Shown one piece after another: positions 23,258 to 35,557 of a stretch of DNA of 64,000 nucleotides. A model generated the notes under the pieces. It saw only the letters and a program-made list of their open reading frames with translations. It did no database searches and was not told the origin of the DNA. Position 1 is the stretch's first letter. Every line of letters begins with the position of its first letter. The translations under genes were made by a program, and so were the position numbers. This stretch comes from Antedon mediterranea (taxonomy: Eukaryota > Echinodermata > Crinoidea > Comatulida > Antedonidae): NCBI RefSeq assembly GCF_964355755.1, contig NC_092675.1, positions 18,552,912-18,616,911 of the forward strand, read 5' to 3'.

Positions 23258-23659
23258 AAACGATAGAATTGAATTAAAAACCTTGCGAAATGTTACTGAA
23301 ATTAGACGTAACTGCATTCCAACATTCTTTCAAAATGATTTTGATGAAGTGATACATTTGTGTGAAGAGAAACTATTTATTTTGTTAAAAAGAAATTATT
23401 ATTATAACTTAATTAGCTTTATATTACTGTGTTAAAATGTCAGGGTGTTAATAGTGTTAAATCATGAAAGCAATTTAAATGCGCATTTTGCGGGATGTAA
23501 CATTTATGTTTCGTCATTTACACAGCAAAAGTGTATTCATTTGCGCTTAGTATTATAATGCACAATTTGATTTACGTACAATAGGGTTTCTTCTGGAATC
23601 ATATGGTTTATAAAAACTTAATTTAGAACATTACACAGTATAAAGGTGTACCGGCATTT

Positions 23660-23771
23660 AAAGCTCTGTCTGCAATCAAATATCGGACAAAAATGTACCA
23701 AAATATAGTAGTGATATAACATGGTGTCCATAATGGGCACATCACAGTTCATATAGTGTAGACAGAGCTTA
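23660..23771. mobile_element. MITE, AAGCTCTGTCTA family, short copy
   Basis: About 112 bp with both ends intact (AAGCTCTGTCTGCAATCAAA and TAGTGTAGACAGAGCTT) and a reduced interior. The flanks read TTTAAAGCTC on the left and GAGCTTAAA on the right. Confidence 0.75.
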
Positions 23772-24097
23772 AAGTAAAAAACAAACCTGATTTTTTTTAT
23801 TGATAATATAATTCTGCAGAAATTGGTCAGAATATAATATTTTATTTGAGCAATATTATTTAGTCTTAATAAAAATTATTATTTAAACTCCGGATAATTT
23901 TTATACTTTGACCTAAAACAATATTGGGCAAATATTGTTGTGATTAAACCAATACTTTTTAACATTTTATTAAAAAATGTAGAGTTGAGTGAAATTAATG
24001 GATTACGCGTTACTAATATTTGTCCTACTAATGTTAATAAAAATGAATAGAAAATACTTTATTGCTTATTTGGTTGTTTTTTTTTTAAACTAAACAA

Positions 24098-24205
24098 CTA
24101 CACTATCAAACTTTATGTGACAACAAAATTTGATGTGCCTATATATGGACACGATGATGTAATATCACTATCATATTTGGGCACATCACACATTCTTGTC
24201 AAACT
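24098..24205. mobile_element. MITE, AAGCTCTGTCTA family, degraded ends
   Basis: Has 'actacactatcaaacttta', 'ggacacgatgatgtaatatc' and 'ttgggcacatcacacattc'. Outer terminal bases are lost. Confidence 0.6.
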
Positions 24206-24994
24206 AGTTTGTTACACAAGCTGTATATTAGTCCCGCGTGACCGAGTGTGGTCGTAGGGTCGCTTCGCAAAGCTAAATACATCGATAATGTATTTATTAG
24301 ACATTTCAATTGATGTGAAAATAGAAGTTTAATAAAAACACAATCTTATGATCTTATAACAAAATTGATTATGCTTTCTGTTGGCCTATTATTAAAATGC
24401 GTTTATCTTATAGAAAGAGAAACTTTAAAAAATCAACTCTATTTTCGATACCTGTCAACATCAACGATTACAATTATATGACATGAATATGCAAAAGTCA
24501 TCCAACATGCAATACGCATAGCACAGGCAACGGAAAGGAAAGTATAAATAGGACATTCTTGCATCATTAGACCTCTAATATAGGTAAAACAATAGGGAAA
24601 TAATCTGTGTCTCTTCAGATTTATAATACAGTGACTCATTACATAAGTAATACTATCGTGACAAGATTACTTGAGGAAGTGATCCCATCACTCAATGAAC
24701 GTGTTTTTAAATCTATTATCACACATGCTCGTTATTAAAAACTATACAGAGTAAAATAGAGCACCCAAGTAGGGACATATCATGGGTAATGGATGGGGTG
24801 GTGCTGGGGTGGTTAGATGAGCAGGCATTTTAAAGTCTTAATTTGATTTTTTTGGTAGGTTCAATGAAACATGAAGGGCATCCAACAATTCCACTGCAGT
24901 CAGGGGGAATAATGACAAAAGGTTTCCTACTTTCTAGAAGGTTTATCAGATAATTTATATTGTTTTCACAACACTTTGATTTTGCCATTTCCCC

Positions 24995-25200
24995 CCTGAA
25001 TTGAATTGAATTGAATTTATTTGGAAAATCATCATAAAAAATACATACAAAGTGATAACATAAATTACGGACATTACAAATAATACATTTATAAAAGATT
25101 TTCCAGGATGGCCCAAAAAAGCTTATCAGCTTATTTCCATTGGGATCTTTTTACAATCTAAAATAAAAAATATAAACATTACAAAGTATAGCATTAAACA
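24995..25200 (-). mobile_element. LINE/SINE 3' end remnant with AATTG tail
   Basis: A pentanucleotide (AATTG)n tract at the left end, then 'tttatttggaaaatcatca' and 'aagattttccaggatggccc', look like a retroposon 3' end with a short-repeat tail on the minus strand. No coding part remains. Confidence 0.45.
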
Positions 25201-26362
25201 CGTAAATATAACAAAAACAGTAATATAAAAAACAAGTTAAATTAAAGACTATGATTGACTTATAAAGTTATTTGGTTGAACAGAAATGACTGGTTTTAAA
25301 CTATAGATTATTATATTGACATTTAGAGCCTCCAATTTTTAGTTTTCAATGTGGCCGCCTTTAAAAATATAAATAGATTCAAAGAGTCCACGTAACGAAT
25401 TTCATTCCAATTCTCATACGGTAACGTATATGGCGATATAAATAAATCGGCTGATATAATGCAGCTATAACACTAGTATTTATTGAAAACCCGGAAACCC
25501 GCAAGCCTTATGTAGTAATGTAGTAGGTGGGTTAGGTTATTATTTAACCATGGAGGAATTACGTGCTATTACAGTGTTCATTATGTTGAAAATCCCAATT
25601 GAAGGTTAAAATAGAATATTGTTGACAATATATATTGCATTTAATCATTTGTATTGTATTTTTCAACAAAAACAAATTCCATGCATACTGATGGACTAGT
25701 ACAAACATTACAAACATATTCTTGTGATAATAATAATAAGGAAAAAACAAATTTAAAAACGCTAATTTCACTTCCATGATTTGAAATTGTTTCGATGATG
25801 GCCTTCGTATTAATTTTTCGATAAAAGGAATACTATAAAAATTGTGGTAACTATCACCAAACCAATGTTTTGGTACCTTGGTTCATTCAATTTTTTTACA
25901 GCATGTGGCTTCAAAATCTGACGAGGAAGGGAACTTGAAACTAATTTTTCATTTGGCTTAGCATCAGATTAAATAGTGGCTATAAATATAAAATCATTGA
26001 AACAAAAATATTAACTCATTGTATTAACTTCAAAATAAATCAAAGAGTCATGATGTTGCCTTCCTGTGGTAGAGAACAAATCGTAAGTGGAGTCCTGAGA
26101 TCTTACTTCCTTTATAATACAGCAAATGATCCATTGTTTTAATGTTGTCATAGGATGAATTAACGTCGAATATAATTAAAATAATATTAACGGAAGCTAT
26201 TTAGACTCTAGGCTAATTTAGTTGTTTAAAACACGCTTGGCATTCATTCAAATAATTAGCAAGCGGAACGAAGGTTTATCCTTCCTTAACATGTCATACA
26301 GTAGGCCCCTACTTGCATTTTAAGGCATTGGTTGTAGCTCTCATGTATATTTGTGGTGTGTA

Positions 26363-26517
26363 AAGCTCTCTACACTATTAAGGTAGTTTGAACAAAAAGT
26401 GTGATATGCCCAAATATAGTGGGGATATGCCCATGTATGGACATGATAATGTCATATCACTACCATATTTGTGCATATCACCACCATATTTGGGTTTGAT
26501 AGTGATAGACAGAGCTT
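26363..26517. mobile_element. MITE, AAGCTCTGTCTA family, with TA target duplication
   Basis: Begins TA-AAGCTCTCTACACTATTA and ends GATAGACAGAGCTT-TA. The terminal AAGCTCT inverted repeats are flanked on both sides by TA, as expected for a Tc1/mariner-like insertion. Confidence 0.78.
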
Positions 26518-26723
26518 TAGAGGAATGAAATATGTATTTGAACAATTATGCTTTTTTTTGCACCAAGGGTGTGAATATAATTACTTAATTTTATTCACCG
26601 TCACTTCTGTTCAGAATAATAGAGTAAAGAGACGAAGAAATTACTAATAAATAATCAAGAAAATATACAGCTATTAAATTTATTTAATTTTAAAAATAAT
26701 AATATATTACTGCTATCTTGGGG

Positions 26724-27655
26724 TTGAAATGGATGCGGGTATGACTATGATTTCTCATATCTCAAAAACTATTTCTACGTCGTCTTTTCACTTACGAAAC
26801 ATCCGAAGGATTCGAAAGTTTATTAATGAGGCAGCAGCTAAACAACTTGTTCATGCTTTTGTCACTTCACGACTGGATATGGGAAACTCATTGCTATATG
26901 GGCTACCACAAAAACAACTCCACAGGCTTCAGCTGATTCAAAATACAGCTGCACGAGTTGTTAAAAACTACCAAGATATGCACACATATCAAATACCTTG
27001 GAAACTTTGCATTGGCTTCCTGTTAGGTACCGCATTGTTTTTAAAATATTACTCTTTGTTTATAAGTCTATTAATGGCATGGCTCCTGAATATATTTCTG
27101 ACATGCTTAGGCTGTATGTTCCCAGACGGAATCTGCGTTCTAGTGATACGCTGCTTCTACATCAACCTAAGTCTCACCACTCATGGGGAGACAGAGCTTT
27201 CACCGTTACTGCTCCTCGTCTATGGAATGCTCTACCGAGCTCTATCAGATTTTGCAAAACTGTTGATACTTTTAAAAAATTATTAAAAACACATTTATTC
27301 ATTAAGGCATATGGAAATCATGAGGTTTCTTAAAGTTCTAGAATTGTATAGTATACTTTTTCCTGACCAGCATTATCTTTGGGGTGCCTCTGTCTTGGTT
27401 GTTGTCTCTGAGCACCCGGTCGTCTGTGGCAAGGAAAATGTGTATCCTGTTCCTTTGTTTGGTCACCTAGGTAGGGGTCCGGGACCGCGACAGAACGAGA
27501 ACGGATGGGGACCCTCCAAAGAAATTGCATTTTATTTGTCGGGCATTTGTATGATTTGTTTTATTTTTTTATTTTATTTATTTATTTTTTTTTTAATGCG
27601 CCTTGAGCACTCTTGAGTGGTATGTGCGCTATAAAAATCCTGTTATTATTATCTT
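26724..27655 (+). pseudogene. LINE 3' fragment (L2/CR1-like reverse transcriptase tail)
   Basis: Two overlapping frames encode the end of a non-LTR ORF2. 26729-26990 gives the thumb/C-terminal part (FVTSRLDMGNSLLYGLP, LHRLQLIQNTAARVV); 26998-27300 gives LHWLPVRYRI, YKSINGMAPEYI, WGDRAFTVTAPRLWNALP. A frameshift near 26960-26998 separates them. The 3' part ends 'gcgctataaaaatcctgtt' plus an ATT repeat, typical of L2/CR1 tails. The 5' part of the element is absent, so it is dead on arrival. It differs clearly from the LINE at 13488-18024. Confidence 0.85.
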
Positions 27656-28730
27656 GTTTAATATTAATAACGTATTATAACGTAACGGTAATAATGATAA
27701 CGTCTTAAAGTCATTGGCTGTAACTTATATTAATTAGGTAGGCTAAGAATATCAACTAGCCTTGGGCCTACGTTCATGTTTGTAAAAAAAACTAACGAAA
27801 AAAAAACATAATACTTTAATACTATTACAGAATAAGAGCCATGTGTTTTTATGACGTAACGACCGCTCTAAAGAGAGGAACTTTTCACTGAGTAATACTT
27901 ACTATTAGTGACTCACAAAACAGGGTTGATACTCCTATCGTATAAAGGCGAAATATTATGTACTTGGACAATAGAATACTTCCTCTATATGCTTTGCGTA
28001 ACAAATTATTTGAATCATAAAAAAAAAAATATATAGAAAAAACTGAAACATGAATATACCGTTTAGTGTAAACCAAGACAAATATTAACCTCAACCTATG
28101 ATCGAACACAATTTTAAATTTCAAAATGACTGACATATCAATCAGTACACGTTAATGATTGGTATTATTGATCATTGATTTTTTTTGTTTCTATAATTTC
28201 TTATTAAATATTGTGCTATGTAAAATGTGTAATGGAAAATAAACATGCATTAGTAAACCGTGAGCGTTGTACTCGCATACTCGATTTATTTATCAAATGT
28301 TGGTTATTAATAAAACATGTAGACTATACTAGTACAGAACTATCGTGGTTCAGAAATTCAAGTACCAAGGTGCAATTTATTTATTAATATTTCAGAATCA
28401 AAATACAATGTGTTGGATTTTGGAATAAAAACGATTAAATTAACAGCATCATTGGTAGTTCATATTCAAGTCATATTCTTCTATTTCATGATCAGTCAAG
28501 TTTCCCAATTTTCAAAGTTGTTTTTGTTAAAGCTATAATAGTTTTTATCATCTACTACCAATTAGATATTTGTTTCTGGTTCGGTTTCGTATTTTATACA
28601 TACTGTATTTGGAATTCTATAGGAGTTTTTTTGCCAACACAATGCTATTACTCACTTCACGTGCTTTAAGAGTAGTTAACCGCAACTCAATTGGCGTGCA
28701 ACCCCGGCGAAGAAAATATTCTTCACTTCC
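27656..28730. other. Upstream region of the MMP gene
   Basis: AT-rich and without supported exons. A G/C-richer patch (28690-28720) precedes the TATA box. Nothing else recognisable. Confidence 0.45.
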
Positions 28731-28739
28731 CTATAAAAA
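28731..28739 (+). promoter_or_regulatory. TATA box of the MMP gene
   Basis: CTATAAAAAC lies about 150 bp upstream of the MMP start codon. An initiator-like TTAGTTCAGT follows about 25-30 bp downstream, giving a probable transcription start near 28762. The 5' UTR would be about 125 nt. Confidence 0.65.
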
Positions 28740-28887
28740 CCCGGTCACTTGTTGAGCGCTTAGTTCAGTGTCGTCTGCCTATAAGTGTCTTGGGAGGAAT
28801 AGAGCTCAACTTAAAATACTGTCTGATCTAGGACACGACAGACAAGATACCGGTGTTCACTTCCAGTAGAACAGACAAGTTGCTAAC

Positions 28888-31800
28888 ATGTTGTCTGTTG
28901 TAGTTCTTTTGTCAATTTTAAGTGTTCGTTATGGAGATACTTCCCCAGTCACAAATGCAAATGCTGCAATGGTGAGTATATTCCGATCGCTTAGTTTTAG
29001 AATGCTTTCTAAGTTTGTTTATGTCATATTTTAAAATATTTTTTAGTTATGCTATTTAGGTTTTCTGAAGTTGAAAATTAAATAAATACAATTTAATTTT
29101 AAAACATATGTTTAAAATAAAACAAAGAGCACATTTCATTCTATACACAATTAAGAACAAGACAAATATGATAGAAATATATATATATTTTTAAACATAA
29201 CGTTCATTTTGCTTTGTAATTACAGAACAGGAATGTATCCCATTTACATCAACATTTAAAAAAAAATGTTATATCGGCCCACATTTATATTTTATTAGTT
29301 TAAGAGCACATTAAGATGATTTTTTTTATTGTGGTTAAAACAATTATGACGATTAATTTATTTAAGTGAATACAACTTTTCTAAACATGTTAAAACAGTA
29401 AAATTGAGACGCATGTGCGTCACCGACGTTAACATTATAAATTCGATTAGTCCGGCTATAATTTCATGAACTTTTTCACTGGTTAAACTCAATTGTACTA
29501 AATTTTAATTTCAAGATAAACAAATTATGAAGGACTCATGTGATACGTATACAGAGATGATTATCACCACTGATTTCCAAAACTTTCAATTCGATTTATT
29601 CGACTAATTTCCTCTTTTTCCGATACGTAAAATAGAAGGCATATTACTCCAAGGATCGAGCACGCGTGTGAACGGCTGCTATAGGACGAGCGTAAACTAG
29701 TTTTCAATTCGATAAGTCATCGAGAACTATCGACAACTTAATAATATAAAATTAAATATCAAATGAAATAAAACTGTAGAAATAGGACAATTTTTTTTCT
29801 AATTTGATAAAAGTAGTGTAGGCCTATCTGTAGAATGATTAGGTCCTCTATATTGTAGGCCTACCCGCCTACGCACCACCCCTATAAGTGATCTATCGCA
29901 ATTTCTGTGCTGTCATTCATGAATATATAACCTTTTATATTACTCATTTAGTCTAGTCTTATTCGACTTATTAATCGTAAACGAAAGACATTTGGCACAG
30001 AATGTTTGTGCATTGGGCTTAATAAATTATGTTTAAAGTTTATCAATATTCGAAATAAGCGTGCTACTGTATAAGTGAAAGAGTGCGTGCGGATGAGGAC
30101 ATGGCCTTTTAAGCATATTTATATCATTGGTCTACTCCCAAGTTAGCTGGTTTCTTTTATCTTTCTATTATAATTTTCTTCTCTTTGTGTCATTTTAAAT
30201 ACATCTTATACATAAATGTTTTTATTATTTCCTTACTTCAAAGGAATATCTGACAGTTTTTAATCACATGGATCCTGTAGATGCCAAATCAGGTCAACTT
30301 AGGTCACAGGATGAACTTATTGAAGGTCTTAAAAAATTCCAACGCTTTGCTAACATTTCGGTAACAGGTAAGAATTTGTCACTTAAAGTCAATCATAAAC
30401 TTTACTACGTGTATTTATTGTGCTAATTACGGATATACTGGTTGTGTTGAGTTGGTTGTAGGCATATTAAGGAACATTCGAATTGCGACGACCTGGGGCC
30501 TAAGGTATGTGTTACTTCATTTGTCCCATGTCATCGTCGTCGTCGAAATCGAGTCTTCGTTTTTTTAGTCTGTGTCTGTCTGAGATATAAAAAAATTGTA
30601 TTATATAGGTAAATTTGACGAAACTACTATGGAAATGATGAGTCTACCTCGATGTGGTAACCCAGACTTTGTGGGTACTGGTCAAGACGCAAGACGCAGA
30701 AGACGATACGCACCTCAAGGAAGCAGATGGCCTAAGAACGACCTTACTTACTTTATAGAAAACTTCTCACCTGATCTTTCACAAGCTAATCAAGTGAAAG
30801 TTATTCAAGCAGCATTTGATGTAAGATCCATTCTGTAATTCATTTTTAATAAACATCCAATGCACGATGACGAAACATAAACAATCAAACAAATAAAAAG
30901 AAAATAGATAAATAAATAAATATAAAATGTATGAATAGCAAATAGATAAATGAATGAATAAACGGACCGACGGCCGGATACATTAATAATGAACAAACGA
31001 AAGTATGAACATTTACGAGTCAATCATGTACAAATAAAAGAGAAAACGACACTACCATTAGGCCTATTAAAATTAGTGTAGAATTTCACTTAGCCTGTGC
31101 ACCAGAACCTCTACAAAATTATCATACTTATGTGAATGCCATTTTAAAGTGTAATGCAACAATTGTCGTTTTATTAGATTTGGGCTAAACAAACCGCATT
31201 GAGTTTCAAAAGACAGAATAGCAAGAGGGGAGCTGACATCGTTATACAATTTGCGAAAGGTAGCCACGGTGACGGCAATCCATTCGATGGCATCGGTGGT
31301 ACGTTAGCCCATGCCTACTTCCCACAGTTCGGTGGGGATGCTCATTTTGACGACGCAGAGCGTTTTACTCTAAATAGTTACTCAGGTAAGTTAAACGTGT
31401 GCATGTATTATTATAAACACGTTATATAGCACTTATTATAACACACCTGAGCGGATTCTTGTCATTTGATTGAAGGATTGTGGATCACATGATATTCAAT
31501 AACTACTCAATTGAACTCTGTGACGAGTATCGAGATTGATTTATGCAATATGCGCTGTGAGCGTACTGCTTTTGTTATAATACAGTTCATTCTTGTTAAC
31601 ACGTCTAATGAGTCTATGTACACCAATCCATGTTTCAATAGTAGGTTAAAGTTGTTAATATTAATAACTGTTTTAACCCTAAACATCACAATTGGATCAA
31701 AATATAATGCGAAAGATTAAGCATAGTAAAAGGCCTTTGTTAGGTTTACGGGACCCTTCCAACCTCACCCCTTACTCTACATCCCAAAGAAATAAGGGAT

Positions 31801-34279
31801 TCGCCACGGTATTCTGTTAAACCTAGATTGATCAAAACTGTCACGTTTTATTGGGCCGAATTACTCATCCTGAGAGGTTGCGTAGTAGTTGGAACTAAGT
31901 CAAAAACGTCAAACACCACCCACACCTCAACTAATCCCTGATCCCATGATTGTTCGAGCGAAAGTGTGTTACTAATATTAGAACGGTATTAAACTCGAAC
32001 AATGTGTGCAAAATACCGCGTAACACGTCCGGTTATGGTCGATGCAAGATCTAACAACATTTCACAACTTTGCAAATGATTTTTAAATTACGACAAAATA
32101 GATTGTAATGCGCTTAAATAATGAATAAAACAAATCTATAATAATTCAATACAGATCAAAACAGAACACAATAACAACTGTCCTTCCCACGCACGATATC
32201 TTGACTATTACGTTTATCGGAAAATGTGTTAGGCCTATACTGCTAAAAACTCCACCAGTTAGAACTAACAAATTTTAGAAACTATATTCCATGTAACTAA
32301 TAATGTTCTGTAAAGTCATTATTTCATAAAAAAATTCTTTTGTGTAATCCTTCCCTGTCCTACGTTGTTTACTGCGTGAAGTGAAGATGATTGGAAATAA
32401 AGATTGAATTGAAATTTAAATATAGGGGTCTACCTTTACTTACTTACCACTGGTTAATGTGTTAAACTGTGGGAATGCACAACTTTATTTCTGTTTTTTT
32501 TTGTTCTAATTTTACGTTTATCTTTGATATTTTGTAATTTGCAATCTTTCAAGAAGATAATTCAAATATATGATCAGTGTCTGAAAAGAATAATTTAAAC
32601 GAATGACACAATATGCAAAATAAATGAATCATACTAATATAAAGTAATTTACTTCCCGTTAAAGACGAATAGTGAAGAGTCGGAAATATTCACTGGTGAA
32701 ATATTGACAAACTATAGTATATAGGCATACCATGGCATTTCCCCTCCCTCCCTGACCAAAAACAATCAATGGCATAAACTTTTGTGATGCTAGCTATGAA
32801 AACAAGATTTCAAAAAAGTATCCCAAATCAATTATTTTGACTTTGTTTTCACACAATTTTTGCTTATTTTGACTAATAATGGTCGTAATTTATATCTAGG
32901 AACAAATCTTTTTCAAGTAGCAGCCCATGAATTTGGTCATAGTTTAGGTCTTGCTCATTCTGACGTCAGCGCTTCACTAATGGCGCCTTTTTATAGAGGA
33001 TATATACCAAGCTACAAATTACATAGAGATGATATTGAAGGAATTCAACACCTTTATGGTAGAAAAACAGCAGTACAAGGACCTGCAACGGACCCACCAA
33101 CGTACAACCCGACACGTAAACCATCAGAATGTGGTGGAAAACTAGATGTGATGACAAGGACTGCAGATGGGAACACATTTGGATTTTATGGTAATGGTCT
33201 GAGGCTAAATTATTATATTACATTAATTAATTTTCGGTACAATAATAAACAGCAGTAAACATATAGGAAATTAACAGATAAATATATATTTTTGCATTAT
33301 TTTTACTATGAATGTAACTCAGTAGTATGATATCGTGTTTATATATTACTCAACAGGTAATAACTACTGGCTTATTACTGATACTGGTGCAGCCAATGGT
33401 TATCCAAAGCCAATCCAAGAAGGCTGGCCAGGGCTACCCAACAAACTTGATGCAGGATTCTTCTGGGAAAGAAGTGGTAAAACGTACTTTTTCAAGGTAA
33501 GTATTGCAATACCCAAGATCGATACAAACAAAACTATGGCACTGGTTGATAGATCTACGATATAATATTTCTTTAAAAAAGGGTACCTTAAACAAATAAG
33601 GTGGTGGAGAAGGCTAACGTCCCGTTTGCTTATCGTCATGACAGAGTAATTTATCCATCGTAAGTAAATGTCATAGCATTCTTTCCAACATTTGTTTTGA
33701 TATTTCTTAAAGGGAAACAAGTACTGGAGATACACAAATCGAGTTCCTGATGTTGACTACCCAAAACCTATTTCGAACTGGCGTGGAGCACCAGCCAACA
33801 TGGACGCAGTTTTTGTATGGAGTGGAAATGGTCGTATATATTTTGTAAAAGATGGACAATATTATCGATACAACCCAACTACTTATCAGGTTGATCCAGG
33901 CTACCCAGCACCGTTATCAAATTGGAAAGGACTTCCACCTCGCATTGAAACGGCTATGCAGTGGAAGAATGGAAAGACATATTTTTTTTCGGGAAGCAGC
34001 TATTGGCGTTTTAACGACAAAGCATTTGACGTAGAAGCGGACTACCCCAGACTCACGGCAATTTGGTGGATAGGCTGCTCAAATACAGCTGCTTTACAAG
34101 GGGCTGGAATCACACCAACTGTACCCGCCGCAGATGGCACAACTACATCTAGCATTCTTGATACAGACACTAAAACAATTGTATTAAACCAGAACAATAA
34201 TGCAGTGTCGAATTATTCACATCCTTTTTCAATTGTGTTAATGTTTGTTACAGGTCTATTGACTCTGTTTCGTCTATGA
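28888..34279 (+). CDS. Matrix metalloproteinase with furin site and GPI-like tail
   Basis: Zinc endopeptidase for extracellular matrix or surface proteins. Seven coding exons join in phase: 28888-28971, 30244-30367, 30609-30820, 31178-31385, 32900-33190, 33357-33496, 33713-34279 (541 aa). Order: signal peptide (about 1-20), prodomain with cysteine switch PRCGNPD (Cys about 85), furin site RRRRR (98-102), catalytic domain with [11 protein letters not shown] (zinc His about 219, 223, 229) and Met-turn SLM (about 237), hinge, hemopexin domain (Cys about 287 to Cys about 475), a Thr/Ser/Asn-rich stalk and a hydrophobic end (about 522-541) with only a terminal Arg-Leu after it. There is no cytoplasmic tail and there are no fibronectin repeats. 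This matches GPI-anchored membrane-type MMPs (MMP17/25 type) rather than secreted ones. The furin site implies intracellular activation. Orthology to a named MMP is not settled. Confidence 0.93.
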
Positions 34280-35496
34280 TAAAACTAATTTACAAAAGAT
34301 ATCTTGTTCGATGCGGACCACTGAATTTACCCATATTAACGGGAATCGACTCCAGTATCTATGCCGTATTAAAGTGACGTTCGTTTGCAATGAAGATAAA
34401 GTTGAAGAGACGCGTAGGAAAACGTCCAGGAAAAGAACATAAATACCCCGCGTTTAAAATTGGTAGTGCTGCTTTTTTTAATGGCCTAATATTATAGCCT
34501 AGCTTTCAACATTGATTCAAGATGGAAGCAACGAACTAATTGAATAAAAGTTTATATTAAAGCCATATGTGTGTTATACTGTAAAACAAATAATGAATGT
34601 TTTATATTCGTTGAATGGAGAGAATATTTCATGAGTAAGACAGATTGATTGATTATTCTATTTTAAATAAATAATGCAATATTTCCACTATTTAACTCAT
34701 AACGTTCATTAATTGTATAGTGACTTCTGGACAGTGGCTCGTTTCTCCGTTATTTCTTGTATTGTTTCCGTCAATCAATAATAAAATAATAATCCATTCA
34801 TTTCGATATTTTTTTATTTCGTCTTTTGCGCTGCTACCCACTGACATAAGACATAGATTTATATTCACCTGTCTATGAACAATAACTGAACTGAATCTAA
34901 TAGGCCTATTTATGGTATATGAAATTATTTAATCTTCAGTTTTGTTCTTTCTTCAAATCCAAAGTGGATTGAAATCGTCATTCATTAATTTTCTTGTAAT
35001 GTATTTCTATTTAAATTAAACATGCTAAACAGTGATAAACAATAATATTACTAATCTGGGCCCGCTTTTTTGTAACACAACAATTTACGGTAGGGCCTAT
35101 ATCAAACATACTTTATTCTTCTTCAACTTCCGTTTTAAATTAACAATCTTTCATTTTTATTGACTAAACATTCTTTATAGACCTATAGTTTTTTTTTTAA
35201 ATACAGCTGTCATACGCAAAAGTATATATATTCTATAACATGATTATAGAATTACAAAGGTTGGGCTATATGCTTTTATTCGTGCGAATCAAACATTCCT
35301 GATCTGCATAAAGAAATACTTCTGATAAGATCGCATGGTGGAAACAGGTGTTATACCAACGAAAGATTATCCTGGCTGATCCAAAATCAATTGCGTGATC
35401 AAATATAATTATCGATTGGAATTTACCATGATTTGTTCCCACAAGATTAAATAGTCAAATCAATAATGATAATTTCGCATTCCCCTGCTATGAGCA
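34280..35496. other. MMP 3' UTR and intergenic spacer
   Basis: Contains the MMP polyadenylation signal and then AT-rich sequence with no gene or recognisable repeat up to the lectin promoter. Confidence 0.5.
34543..34548 (+). terminator. MMP polyadenylation signal AATAAA
   Basis: First AATAAA found after the MMP stop codon, giving a 3' UTR of roughly 280 nt. Confidence 0.6.
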
Positions 35497-35502
35497 TTTA
35501 AA
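35497..35502 (+). promoter_or_regulatory. TATA-like TTTAAA of the lectin gene
   Basis: TTTAAA lies about 25-30 bp upstream of an initiator-like TCATTAG (about 35525-35532), giving a 5' UTR of about 30 nt before the ATG at 35558. Confidence 0.4.
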
Positions 35503-35557
35503 TTAGTTTGGACCTTTACAGTACAATCATTAGTGTCTGCACCGCCAAACAATCAAG

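Larger units (their letters stand above)
22160..26700. other. Intergenic region between CHAT and the MMP gene
   Basis: No exon with recognisable product is seen. It holds four MITE copies and a LINE 3' remnant listed separately. A possible CHAT polyadenylation signal AATAAA is at 22431-22436. Confidence 0.5.
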
